A stretch of DNA of 45,767 nucleotides from CAYFFV01 sp964342695 (lineage in GTDB: Bacteria > Acidobacteriota > Vicinamibacteria > Vicinamibacterales > UBA8438): NCBI GenBank assembly GCA_964342695.1, contig CAYFFV010000018.1, positions 1 through 45,767 of the forward strand. Reading direction: 5' to 3'. The translations under genes and the position numbers were made by a program. Positions 15,577-24,148 of this stretch are shown piece after piece (position 1 is the first letter of the stretch; every line of letters begins with the position of its first letter). The notes under the pieces were generated by a model. That model was not told the origin of the DNA. It worked only from the letters and a program-made list of their open reading frames with translations, and ran no database searches.

Positions 15577-18300
15577 ATGTTTGGAATGGGATGGAGAAAC
15601 TGTGATTTGATTAATTTACCGAAAATAGTTTTATGCTTAATGGCCATTTTTCTATTTAGTGGCACCAGCTTTTTAAGAGCCCAAGACAATTTTTTTACGG
15701 GAACAGTACAGGATGCTCAGGGGGCTGCCCTGGTTGGTGCGACCGTTGTTGCCACTGTGACCGAATCGGGTTTGTCTGAAGTAGTACTGACTGACGAAAA
15801 CGGCACTTTCCGTTTTCAGTCGTTGAAGCCGGGTGTCTATACCTTGACAGTGCAAATGGCAGGATTCAGGGCAGAGGTTCTGAAGGAAATCTCCGTAATA
15901 ACTGATGAAGCCAAGACCGTTCAGATTGTTCTTCAGGTCGCGCCGTTTTCTCAGACGGTAGATGTTGTGGGTATAGCACCACTTCCTGGTTCTGGTCTTA
16001 GTGAGGCGCAGGTACCAACTTCGGTGTTCACGTTCGGGTCGGAGGATTTTGAAAACAACCAAACTATATCGTTGGCCGATACTATTCATGAACGCTTGGG
16101 CTCGGTTACTTTAGACAACACTACAACGAATCCATTTCAGCCGACGCTTCGATTCCGTGGTTTTACAGCCTCGTCTTTGTTGGGACTTCCCCAAGGTGTA
16201 GCGGTCTATCAGAACGGAGTCCGTATTAACGAACCGTTCGGAGATACGGTTCAATTTGATCTCATGCCTCAATTTGCCGTTAGTCATGCGCAACTTAGTG
16301 CAGGTGCTGAACCTGTTTTTGGCTTGAATGCCTTGGGGGGATCATTAGCCATTCGTCTCAAAAACGGTTTTGATACCGTAGGATTTAGGGGAGAAGTTTC
16401 TGGAGGATCCTTCGATCGACTGACGACTACTGCCGAGTGGGGTGGAAACCGCGGTCCTTGGGCGATCTATCTCGGCGCAACCAGGTTTGATGAAGAAGGC
16501 TGGCGTGTGGCTTCTCCCTCGGAAGTTGTTCAGGCAGTGGCAGACATATCTTACCGCCAAGGCCCTGTCGATGCCGGACTTACGACTACATTTGCCGATT
16601 CTCGTCTAACTGGTAATGCTCCAGCCCCGATTGAGTTGTTAGAGTCGAGTCGAAATGCGGTGTTTACCTATCCTGATGTGACGGAAAACCGTCTCGGTTT
16701 TGTCCAAGGGCGATACAACAGAGTGCTATCTCCAGAATGGTCTTTGCAGGCAAATGGTTACTATCGCGATGTGGACCGCCAGACTCTTAATGGAGATGAA
16801 GCTGATTTTTCAATTTGCGATGACGATTTTCTTCCCTATGGGGCTCCAGATAACACATTGTGTTTTGGTGGAGACGACGACGACGACGATGACGATGACA
16901 TATTTGAATCTGACATTGAGAATGAAGGCGTGGAAGACGAGGATGAAGACGCCGAAACCGCCCCGCAATCTCTAGTAGATATTAATTCCGGACAATTTAT
17001 TACGACGGATGATGCAGAAGGAGATGCAGCATTTAATCGAAGTTCTACGCGCATGAAGGGATACGGTGCCGCGGTTCAAGCAGTGTCTTCTGCAGAGATT
17101 GGTGGTCGCCAAAACCATTTTACTCTCGGGAGTGCTTTTGATGCTGCAGAGATTTCTTTTAGTAACAACAGTGAAGTTGGCACCTTAACTGAAGAGCGCA
17201 CGGTGGTCGGATCGGGAAGATTCACGGGGTTATTTGGTCAGGCACCTGACGATCTATTCAACACGTCTATCGATGTTGCTAATATGATGGTTGGTTTTTA
17301 TTTTCATAACACGCTTTCTTTGACGGACCGTGTACATGCAACCGTAGCGGGACGTTTTAACCATGCACAAGTCGACATTGCTGATCGACTTGGTGTGTCG
17401 CTTAACGGGGAACACGATTTTTCTAGATTTAATGTTTCGGCCGGACTTGTTTATCAATTCGGAGATCCGGTTTCTGTTTTTGGCCGGTACGCAGAGTCCT
17501 CGCGTGTTCCCACTGCGGCGGAGCTGAGTTGTGCTGATCCGGAGGAGCCGTGTCGAGTGCCGAATGCATTTATCTCTGATCCGCCATTGGAACAGGCAGT
17601 AGCACGTTCGGTCGAGTTCGGGGTACGTGGTCGGATTGGAAATAATCCGAATCAGAACACCGCTTGGTCTTTAACTTTTTACAACACGGAAGTCAGTGAT
17701 GATATTTTGTTTATTGCTTCGCCCTATCTTATAGGCACAGGATATTTTCAAAATGCAGGTAGTACTTTGCGCCGGGGATTAGATTTTGATATTCGTGGGC
17801 AAGTGGAACGCTTGAACTGGTTTGCGAGTTACAGTCTTCTGCAAGCGACGTTTAATTCTCCATTAAATTTTCCTAGTGACAGTGAAATTAACAGTGCTGC
17901 AAACGCAGCGAGTATGTTGGAAGTTGGTCCCGGTGATCGGCTTCCAGGTATTCCTCGGCATAGCTTTAAAACTGGCGTGCAATACAGACTGACGAGTGCA
18001 TGGAATCTGGCAGCAGATGTCGTTTCTGCATCAAGTCGTGTGTACATTGGGGATGAAAGTAATAACCAGGCGCAGTTAAGCGGATATACCATCACCAATA
18101 TACGTTCAGTTTATCGGTTAAGCGACCACGTGGAATTTTTTGCAAGAATTGATAATTTGTTTGATCTGTCTTACGGAACATTTGGGGTACTGGCAGAACT
18201 TGAAGTATTTCTCCGCGAGGTGCCAGATGCCGATGATCCACGGTTTATAAGTCCAGGGACTCCACGCAGTGCATTTGCCGGACTACGGGTTCGTTTTTGA
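15577..18300 (+). CDS. TonB-dependent receptor with carboxypeptidase-regulatory-like domain and Asp-rich insert
   Basis: About 907 aa. Hydrophobic signal (IVLCLMAIFLFSGTSFLRAQ), a carboxypeptidase-regulatory-like domain (TGTVQDAQGAALVGATVV, LTDENGTFRF, AGFRAEV), then a plug (TLRFRGFTASSLLG, AVYQNGVRINEPFGD, AEPVFGLNALGGSLAI) and a barrel ending RVRF. In the barrel (about residues 430-460) is an acidic insert with nine consecutive Asp, probably in an extracellular loop. The start is uncertain: TTG 15574, ATG 15577 and ATG 15586 have no Shine-Dalgarno, whereas TTG 15607 has GGAG upstream and would give a compact signal peptide. Substrate unknown. Confidence 0.92.
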   Translation: MFGMGWRNCDLINLPKIVLCLMAIFLFSGTSFLRAQDNFFTGTVQDAQGAALVGATVVATVTESGLSEVVLTDENGTFRFQSLKPGVYTLTVQMAGFRAEVLKEISVITDEAKTVQIVLQVAPFSQTVDVVGIAPLPGSGLSEAQVPTSVFTFGSEDFENNQTISLADTIHERLGSVTLDNTTTNPFQPTLRFRGFTASSLLGLPQGVAVYQNGVRINEPFGDTVQFDLMPQFAVSHAQLSAGAEPVFGLNALGGSLAIRLKNGFDTVGFRGEVSGGSFDRLTTTAEWGGNRGPWAIYLGATRFDEEGWRVASPSEVVQAVADISYRQGPVDAGLTTTFADSRLTGNAPAPIELLESSRNAVFTYPDVTENRLGFVQGRYNRVLSPEWSLQANGYYRDVDRQTLNGDEADFSICDDDFLPYGAPDNTLCFGGDDDDDDDDDIFESDIENEGVEDEDEDAETAPQSLVDINSGQFITTDDAEGDAAFNRSSTRMKGYGAAVQAVSSAEIGGRQNHFTLGSAFDAAEISFSNNSEVGTLTEERTVVGSGRFTGLFGQAPDDLFNTSIDVANMMVGFYFHNTLSLTDRVHATVAGRFNHAQVDIADRLGVSLNGEHDFSRFNVSAGLVYQFGDPVSVFGRYAESSRVPTAAELSCADPEEPCRVPNAFISDPPLEQAVARSVEFGVRGRIGNNPNQNTAWSLTFYNTEVSDDILFIASPYLIGTGYFQNAGSTLRRGLDFDIRGQVERLNWFASYSLLQATFNSPLNFPSDSEINSAANAASMLEVGPGDRLPGIPRHSFKTGVQYRLTSAWNLAADVVSASSRVYIGDESNNQAQLSGYTITNIRSVYRLSDHVEFFARIDNLFDLSYGTFGVLAELEVFLREVPDADDPRFISPGTPRSAFAGLRVRF
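16873..16899 (+). repeat. GAC/GAT codon run (poly-Asp) in TonB receptor
   Basis: Nine consecutive Asp codons (GAC and GAT), a low-complexity tract that can slip in replication. It encodes the core of an acidic stretch that continues with Glu/Asp-rich sequence for ~25 residues. Such loops may bind divalent cations; this is inference. Confidence 0.8.
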
Positions 18301-18578
18301 GTAAGTTTGGAGCACAAGGTGTCTAGGGGCTTGAACTAAAGTAAGAAATGGGCGGACATATCTCAAGTGTGAGCCATGCATACGTCGCTCTCGATGTGCG
18401 GAACAATCTTGCTCGTGATTTCACAAGCATTCTAAAGATATATCGATGCTTTGAGGAAAAGATGGCATCGTTATTTCCAAGAAGTTAAATATCCCTCTAT
18501 TTCTTTTAGATTGAGGGGTGTACAGTGGTTTGCCAAAGTGTTTTCGCCTGCAGGTAGTGGGGATCGAGGAGGTATCTT

Positions 18579-19313
18579 ATGGGACGTTTTCGAGATAAAG
18601 TGGCCTTAGTAACAGGAGGTGGCACGGGTATTGGTCGTGCGGTTGCTAAAGGTATCGTTGCAGAAGGTGGACAAGTGGTTGTCGTTGGCAGGCGCATAGA
18701 GCCATTGCAGGAGCTAAGTGCAACTGAGACGGGCCAGATTCATTTTACTCAAGCTGACGTTACAAAAACTGAAGATCTCAAGAATGCCGTGGCGTTTACG
18801 GTTTCTAAATGTGGTGCTCTCGATATTCTTGTTAACAACGCTGGTGTTACGTGTATGGGGCCGGTGTCTCAAATCTCAGACAACGATCTTGATCTTATGC
18901 TGAATACTAATTTGCGAGGTACGATTGTAGCTATTCGAGAAGCATTACCACATTTGATTCAACGAAATGGCTCGATTGTGAACGTTACCTCCGTGACTGC
19001 ACGTTCTGTTTCTCCTGGTATGGCGACGTACGGAGGAACAAAATCTGCTGTCGAACAACTGACTCGTTCACTTGCTGCGGAGATCGGACCGTCAGGGGTA
19101 CGTATTAATGTCGTTGCACCAGGTCTTACCGTCACTGATATGGCGGAAGCGTTCTTGGATGAGGCAGCGATGCAAGAGGTAGCGGAGCGGACTCCTCTGA
19201 AACGCGCGGGCACGGCTGAAGATGTAGCGAAGTCGATTTTATTTCTTGCTAGTGAAGAGGCGGGATGGGTCACCGGTCAACTACTGCAAAGTAGTGGTGG
19301 TTTAGCACTGTGA
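18579..19313 (+). CDS. Short-chain dehydrogenase/reductase (FabG / glucose dehydrogenase-like)
   Basis: 244 aa, standard classical SDR length. TGGGTGIG cofactor motif at ~12-19, NNAGVT, catalytic Ser in NVTSVT, and the Y-x3-K pair in ATYGGTKSAV; the C-terminal GQLLQSSGGLAL matches the FabG end. GAGGAGGT precedes ATG. It may act as 3-oxoacyl reductase or on a sugar/alcohol; the sequence alone cannot decide. It is 34 bp upstream of the PQQ sugar dehydrogenase-CMD fusion on the same strand and so probably in one transcript. Confidence 0.92.
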   Translation: MGRFRDKVALVTGGGTGIGRAVAKGIVAEGGQVVVVGRRIEPLQELSATETGQIHFTQADVTKTEDLKNAVAFTVSKCGALDILVNNAGVTCMGPVSQISDNDLDLMLNTNLRGTIVAIREALPHLIQRNGSIVNVTSVTARSVSPGMATYGGTKSAVEQLTRSLAAEIGPSGVRINVVAPGLTVTDMAEAFLDEAAMQEVAERTPLKRAGTAEDVAKSILFLASEEAGWVTGQLLQSSGGLAL

Positions 19314-19347
19314 TAGATTGCTGTTTATTCTTAGGGTAGGAGGGGTT

Positions 19348-21756
19348 ATGAGCCAGGCATGTAGCTTTGGGCGCCTAATCGTTGTTTTTGTTTGTTTTGT
19401 GTTCTCTTTTGGAATCGTGATGGTGGCTCAGAATCGCCAAGGGGCAACTTCGAATAGAGGGGTTCCTGGCTTGCCACCGCCGCAAAATCCTGTGGTTTTG
19501 CATACGGCAGAGCACCCGCGGATTCGCGTGGTTCCTGTTGCTGGTGGATTGTCTCACCCTTGGGGTATAGCTTTTCGTCAAAATGGTGACATCTTGGTGA
19601 CTGAGCGGGATAACGGTGTTCTTCGAGTGATTCGCGAGGGGCAATTACAACCTGAGACAATTCCCGGTGGACCTGAAGTCTATACGGGTGTTCGTTTGGC
19701 AGGACTTATGGATGTTGCTGTACATCCTGATGATGACCGCCTCGTTTATTTGAGTTATTCAAAAGAAAAAGAACAAGATGGACGGACAGGAGCGACTGTT
19801 GCACTGGCCCGAGGTCGCTTGGAAGGTGGTGCATTAACCGAAGTTCGTGAAATATTCGTGGCCGATGGATGGGGAGGTGGTATTTCCGCGTCGAGGCTTG
19901 TGTTTGGTCCAGATGACAAGTTGTACATGACTGTAGGCGGGGCTTTTCAATTTGCATCAACCGGCCACTATGCTCAAGAAGGCAATACACACTTTGGTAA
20001 AGTGCTTCGTCTTAATGATGACGGTTCTACACCTGACGATAATCCGTTTGTTGACACGCCTGGGTATCTACCAGAAATATTTTCTATGGGGCATCGTAAC
20101 CAATTAAGTCTCGTATTTCACCCAACCACAGCCGATTTATGGGCGACGGAGAATGCCCCGCAAGGTGGTGACGAGGCGAACATTATTCGTGCAGGTGCAA
20201 ATTATGGGTGGCCTGTAGCATCCTATAGTCGCCAGTATGGTGGCCCTCCCGCGTCAGAAACCCCTTGGATTGCCGAATTCGAAGAACCAGAGGTGGTGTG
20301 GTGGCCATCTGTGGCACCGTCAGGAATGACTTTTTATACGGGTGAGCACTTTCCAGCTTGGCAGGGCGATCTGTTTGTGGGTTCCATGAGGGTCGGACGA
20401 TTGGAACACACGGGCAATCTCCAGCGGATAGTGTTTAACCGTCGCGGACAGGAGATTCGACGAGAGACACTTTTGGCTGAACTGAAACAAAGGGTCAGGG
20501 ATGTACGGCAAGGTCCGGATGGGTATTTGTACATTCTTACTGATGAAGAAGATGCTGTTTTGATGAGGATTGAACCCGCACGTGCCGTTACTGAAATTCC
20601 TGGAAGCATTGTGCCAGCGCGCAGATTAACTGAGTCCAGGGTCTCACCCTTGCCGGAATCTGAATGGACCGCGCGGCAAAGAGATTTAATTCAGAAATAT
20701 GCTCCCGACGGTAATCCAGGAAACGTGTTACGTACCTTAATCCGTGTTCCTGACCTTGTAGAAAGGGTATTTCCTTTTCTGAATTATATTGCTGAGGATT
20801 CGACGCTTTCGGCACGCCATCGAACAATGTTGATTCTACGAACGGCATGGCTTACTCAGAATGCAAATATCTGGGCAACCTATGCGAGCCGAGCTGCCGA
20901 AGCCGGATTGTCTACCGAAGAAGTACTCCAAGTTGCACAAGGTCCGATTCTCAGGGCTGCTGAGGGTCAAACGGACGGAGGATGGACTGAATTTGAAGGC
21001 GTACTCATTGGGCTGGCTGATCAACTCTTTCGAAATTCGTCTATCAATGATCTAACATGGGAGTTGTTGTCTGAGAAATTTGACCGGGAAAATTTGATGG
21101 ATGCGGTGGCAACGGTCAATGAGATCACAGCACAGTCCATACTTTTTAATTCTTTAGGAATTCAACCGGACGTCGATTCGACTGCGGAGATTCCAACGAA
21201 TGATGTCGGATACACCGTTGTGGTTCCTGCGCCAGAGCCACCGTTGTCCAGCCCAAGGATTGCACCAGTAGAAGGCGATGGACTGCGCGTGATGAGGACC
21301 TTGGGTCAACATCAAGCACTTTCTGATAAGTGGAGTGAAAATGCCGCTTATGTTCTAGATCCAGAAAAGTCTCGGTTAACACCGCATGATCGTGAGTTAC
21401 TCATTCTCCGTACAGGCTGGAACACACAGGCAGTTTATGAATGGGCGAAACATGTCGGAACAGTTGGTAGGGCTCGAGAACATGGGTTGAACCCAACTTG
21501 GATTGCGCAAGGTGGTGATGCTTCAGGATGGAGCGCCAACGAGCTCGCACTCATCAAGGCCGCAAATGAGATGTATCGAGATACTATGATTTCGAACGAC
21601 ACATGGAACGACCTTGTTAGTCGGTACGATACGCACCAGATGATCAGTATTGCCGCGACTGTGGCACGATATCGAAAAGTGTCGATGACATTAAATGCTT
21701 TTGGCGTGCAACCCTTGCCAGAGGATGAAAGATTTCCCGTTCTCGAGGGCTACTGA
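19348..21756 (+). CDS. PQQ-dependent sugar dehydrogenase fused to two carboxymuconolactone-decarboxylase-like domains
   Basis: 802 aa. The start at 19348 has AGGAGGGG upstream and yields a signal peptide (LIVVFVCFVFSFGIVMVAQ). Residues ~55-410 are a six-bladed glucose/sorbosone dehydrogenase-type propeller (LSHPWGIAFRQNGDILVTER, GLMDVAVHPD, GHRNQLSLVFHP, NAPQGGDEANII, GANYGWP, APSGMTFYTGEHFPAW). Two repeats follow with the CMD/AhpD-like pattern: one around 500-590 (LSARHRTMLILRTAWLTQN) and one around 660-770 (LTPHDRELLILRTGWNTQA, YEWAKHVG). Neither has the CxxC of AhpD peroxidases. Most sugar dehydrogenases of this type stop after the propeller, so the fusion is unusual. By family the propeller oxidises aldoses in the periplasm using PQQ and calcium. 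Confidence 0.88.
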   Translation: MSQACSFGRLIVVFVCFVFSFGIVMVAQNRQGATSNRGVPGLPPPQNPVVLHTAEHPRIRVVPVAGGLSHPWGIAFRQNGDILVTERDNGVLRVIREGQLQPETIPGGPEVYTGVRLAGLMDVAVHPDDDRLVYLSYSKEKEQDGRTGATVALARGRLEGGALTEVREIFVADGWGGGISASRLVFGPDDKLYMTVGGAFQFASTGHYAQEGNTHFGKVLRLNDDGSTPDDNPFVDTPGYLPEIFSMGHRNQLSLVFHPTTADLWATENAPQGGDEANIIRAGANYGWPVASYSRQYGGPPASETPWIAEFEEPEVVWWPSVAPSGMTFYTGEHFPAWQGDLFVGSMRVGRLEHTGNLQRIVFNRRGQEIRRETLLAELKQRVRDVRQGPDGYLYILTDEEDAVLMRIEPARAVTEIPGSIVPARRLTESRVSPLPESEWTARQRDLIQKYAPDGNPGNVLRTLIRVPDLVERVFPFLNYIAEDSTLSARHRTMLILRTAWLTQNANIWATYASRAAEAGLSTEEVLQVAQGPILRAAEGQTDGGWTEFEGVLIGLADQLFRNSSINDLTWELLSEKFDRENLMDAVATVNEITAQSILFNSLGIQPDVDSTAEIPTNDVGYTVVVPAPEPPLSSPRIAPVEGDGLRVMRTLGQHQALSDKWSENAAYVLDPEKSRLTPHDRELLILRTGWNTQAVYEWAKHVGTVGRAREHGLNPTWIAQGGDASGWSANELALIKAANEMYRDTMISNDTWNDLVSRYDTHQMISIAATVARYRKVSMTLNAFGVQPLPEDERFPVLEGY

Positions 21757-21877
21757 GTTTGTTCTTTAAATGTCGTGTTGAAACAAGAACTCGATATGCG
21801 TTTTCAACGTTTATGGGAGAACAATTTCACTATATGTGACTCGCATAAATGAACGGAACAGGGAGTCGTGTTGGCTA

Positions 21878-22855
21878 TTATTGCTGAGCCGCTTCCTCTT
21901 CCGCACGTTTACCGCGGAGCATGTTTTCCATGTAATAGTTACCTTCGTGACACGCATACTCATATATCTCGCCTGGATTTTTTGCCATGGGAACCATGAA
22001 AGTCCAAGGTTCTTCCCAGGTAGTGGGATCTTCAAGGGTAACTTCGTAGACGAGTGTGTCGTCGCTGACACGTGTGAAGCGCTCTGTCAAATAGAGATGC
22101 TGGCCAGCTCCTCGGAAAGATAGATCTCTCCGGTTGACAGTTTCTACCACAAGAGTGTTTCCGTCCCAGTGACCTCTAGAACTTCCTGTCCACTGACGAA
22201 TCTGTCCCGGAATGTGCGGACGGCCATCGAGGGGAACAATCCGCGCGTCGTGGACCATCTCGTTTAAAATGACGACATGGTCGGCCGTTTGAAATAATTG
22301 CATATTGTTGTTGTACGCACTTGGTGTCATGGGAGGGCCTTGATTGAAGCCAGTAATGCATCTTACGGGAGCACTGAGCTCGTCGATCCAACCGCCAGGT
22401 GATACTTCATCAGTACCGACTCCTCGCCTGGCAGCTTGGCGTTCTGCTCGCCGTTTCATTGCGGAATTGGTAAGTGCTGGCATTCTTCCATCCGGGGGAT
22501 TGGTGATTAGGGAAGTTCGGTCAGTGGTTACAGTTTGCCCCCAATCGAACCAGAAGTCATTGTAGGGAACAACCCGTCCAGTTTCTGCAGCCTCCGCTTC
22601 TGCATCAGCAAGGTCTCGACTCTCACGGACGAGGAATTCCTCTGAAAAAGTAGCCGCTTCTTCTTCAGTGAACACTTCTTTGCCTGCGATGTTTTCTGGT
22701 CTTTCCATAGGAGTCAGACTACGGAAATCCCAAACACCTTGGAGATTAGGTTTCCCCCACGATGTCAAGTTCGTTTGTGCCGTTACAGTAGGCGTTTCTA
22801 TAAAAAAAGTTGTAGCGATGATTGTTACCACTACATAAAAAGTACGAGAGCTCAT
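21878..22855 (-). CDS. Secreted 'RGHWEGD/YACHEGNY' family protein, copy 3
   Basis: 325 aa. The ATG at 22855 is preferred over a GTG two codons upstream because GAGGTGG sits at proper spacing. Signal peptide ~1-27. Landmarks: SWGKPNLQGVWDFRSLTPMERP, YNDFWFDWG, RTSLITNPPDGRMP, VRCITGFNQGPPM, NNNMQLFQTADHVVILNEM, HDARIVPLDG, RQWTGSSRGHWDGNTL, EYACHEGNYYMENML. The core differs slightly (GSSRGHWDGN; Asp of GDS replaced by Ser). It is the downstream member of a minus-strand group with DUF1501 and DUF1800 genes, 24 bp after the DUF1501 stop. Confidence 0.87.
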   Translation of the reverse strand: MSSRTFYVVVTIIATTFFIETPTVTAQTNLTSWGKPNLQGVWDFRSLTPMERPENIAGKEVFTEEEAATFSEEFLVRESRDLADAEAEAAETGRVVPYNDFWFDWGQTVTTDRTSLITNPPDGRMPALTNSAMKRRAERQAARRGVGTDEVSPGGWIDELSAPVRCITGFNQGPPMTPSAYNNNMQLFQTADHVVILNEMVHDARIVPLDGRPHIPGQIRQWTGSSRGHWDGNTLVVETVNRRDLSFRGAGQHLYLTERFTRVSDDTLVYEVTLEDPTTWEEPWTFMVPMAKNPGEIYEYACHEGNYYMENMLRGKRAEEEAAQQ

Positions 22856-22879
22856 AACCACCTCTAGGTTGTTAATTTA

Positions 22880-24133
22880 TTAGGTAAACATACCGAGTGT
22901 CTTAAATTTGTCGCCCAGTATTTTGTCCGACTCTTTATATCCGAGAAATTCCTCAATCAAGGTCGCGTATACACTTCTAAAATCTGTTGTGTACTGTAAA
23001 TTGTCTCCGTGTACCAAATCAGTCAAACTGACGGGTTGACTGTATTGACCGCCTTTGATACCTCCACCGATCACAAATGCAACATTAGCGGCACCATGAT
23101 CAGTGCCAAGACTGGTGTTTTCAGGTACGCGTCGACCGAATTCACTATGTACAAAAACTGCGACTTCGTCTTCTTTGCCGATACGCTTCATTTCCTCGAA
23201 GAATCCCCAGATTGCATCTGAACAGTATTGAACTTGGCGATTATGCGGGCTTTCTTGATTAACGTGCGTGTCAAACAGACTGTTCTGTAGTCGCACATAG
23301 TAAAGCCGTGCCGGGAAATCATTTTCAATCAGTGCAACCACTTTGTCCAGATCCATCAAACGGACATCAGTACTTCTGGTAGCATTGTAATTTTTCCACG
23401 CCTGCGTCACCAGTGCGGAGGCATCCCGAGCACTGCGGTTAACATCAAGCATGAATTTATGTACATCTCCTCGGGCAATTTGCCCCTTGTCCAAGGCTTC
23501 AATAAGAGGGCGTTGAGGGTGAAAGACCGATCGAGTAAATGCATTGGGATCATCGAAAACAACAGGAACATGGTCACGCGCGCGAACCGCTAATGTTTGA
23601 GTGGATGAGATATTTACTAGATAGTTTGGGGTTCCGTGGGGATCCAGTGCGTCCGCCGTCCGTCCGTACCACCCGTACTCTTCTCCGCTATTAGGTGCTC
23701 CTGTATGCCAATAAGAGCTCGAGGTGAAATGAGAAAAGGAGGGTTGATCGTATCCGGCTCCGTGAATGACCGCAACATTTCCTTCGTCCCACAGACGATG
23801 CATTCCGAGCATTGATTTCTGAAATCCGAAATGATCATCAACTTTAATGACGTCTTTTTCACGCACACCAATGCTTGGTCGCCGACGATAGAGTTCGTCA
23901 TTCCCGTAGGGTACAAAGGTGCTCAGACCGTCGTAGCCACCGAACCACTCAAATACCACTAAAATTTTGCCTGACGTTGCAGCAATCGCTTCAGAGGTTT
24001 TACCGAACAATGGGGGTAGGGGGCTAATACCGCTTCCAAGAAGACCCATTGCAATACCCTGGGCTCCAATTTTGAGTGCCTGACGTCGCGATACGCCGGA
24101 TTCGTCGAATAACTTTTTGCTCTTAGTAGTCAT
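22880..24133 (-). CDS. DUF1501 domain-containing protein (Tat-exported)
   Basis: 417 aa. A twin-arginine-type signal (SRRQALKIGAQGIAMGLLG, ~15-33) begins the protein. The body has DUF1501 traits: VFEWFGGYDGLSTFVPYGNDELYRRRP, HRLWDEGNVAVIHGAGYDQPSFSHF, HSEFGRRVPEN...GTDHGAAN and GGQYSQP. DUF1501 has an alkaline-phosphatase/sulfatase-like fold by family knowledge, but its activity is not established. It follows the DUF1800 gene by 15 bp on the same strand, the conserved arrangement of these two families. Confidence 0.92.
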   Translation of the reverse strand: MTTKSKKLFDESGVSRRQALKIGAQGIAMGLLGSGISPLPPLFGKTSEAIAATSGKILVVFEWFGGYDGLSTFVPYGNDELYRRRPSIGVREKDVIKVDDHFGFQKSMLGMHRLWDEGNVAVIHGAGYDQPSFSHFTSSSYWHTGAPNSGEEYGWYGRTADALDPHGTPNYLVNISSTQTLAVRARDHVPVVFDDPNAFTRSVFHPQRPLIEALDKGQIARGDVHKFMLDVNRSARDASALVTQAWKNYNATRSTDVRLMDLDKVVALIENDFPARLYYVRLQNSLFDTHVNQESPHNRQVQYCSDAIWGFFEEMKRIGKEDEVAVFVHSEFGRRVPENTSLGTDHGAANVAFVIGGGIKGGQYSQPVSLTDLVHGDNLQYTTDFRSVYATLIEEFLGYKESDKILGDKFKTLGMFT

Positions 24134-24148
24134 AATCTTTATATCCGT

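Noticed and set aside
16836..17054. Ser-rich minus-strand frame
   Set aside because: It is merely the antisense of the poly-Asp tract in the TonB receptor.
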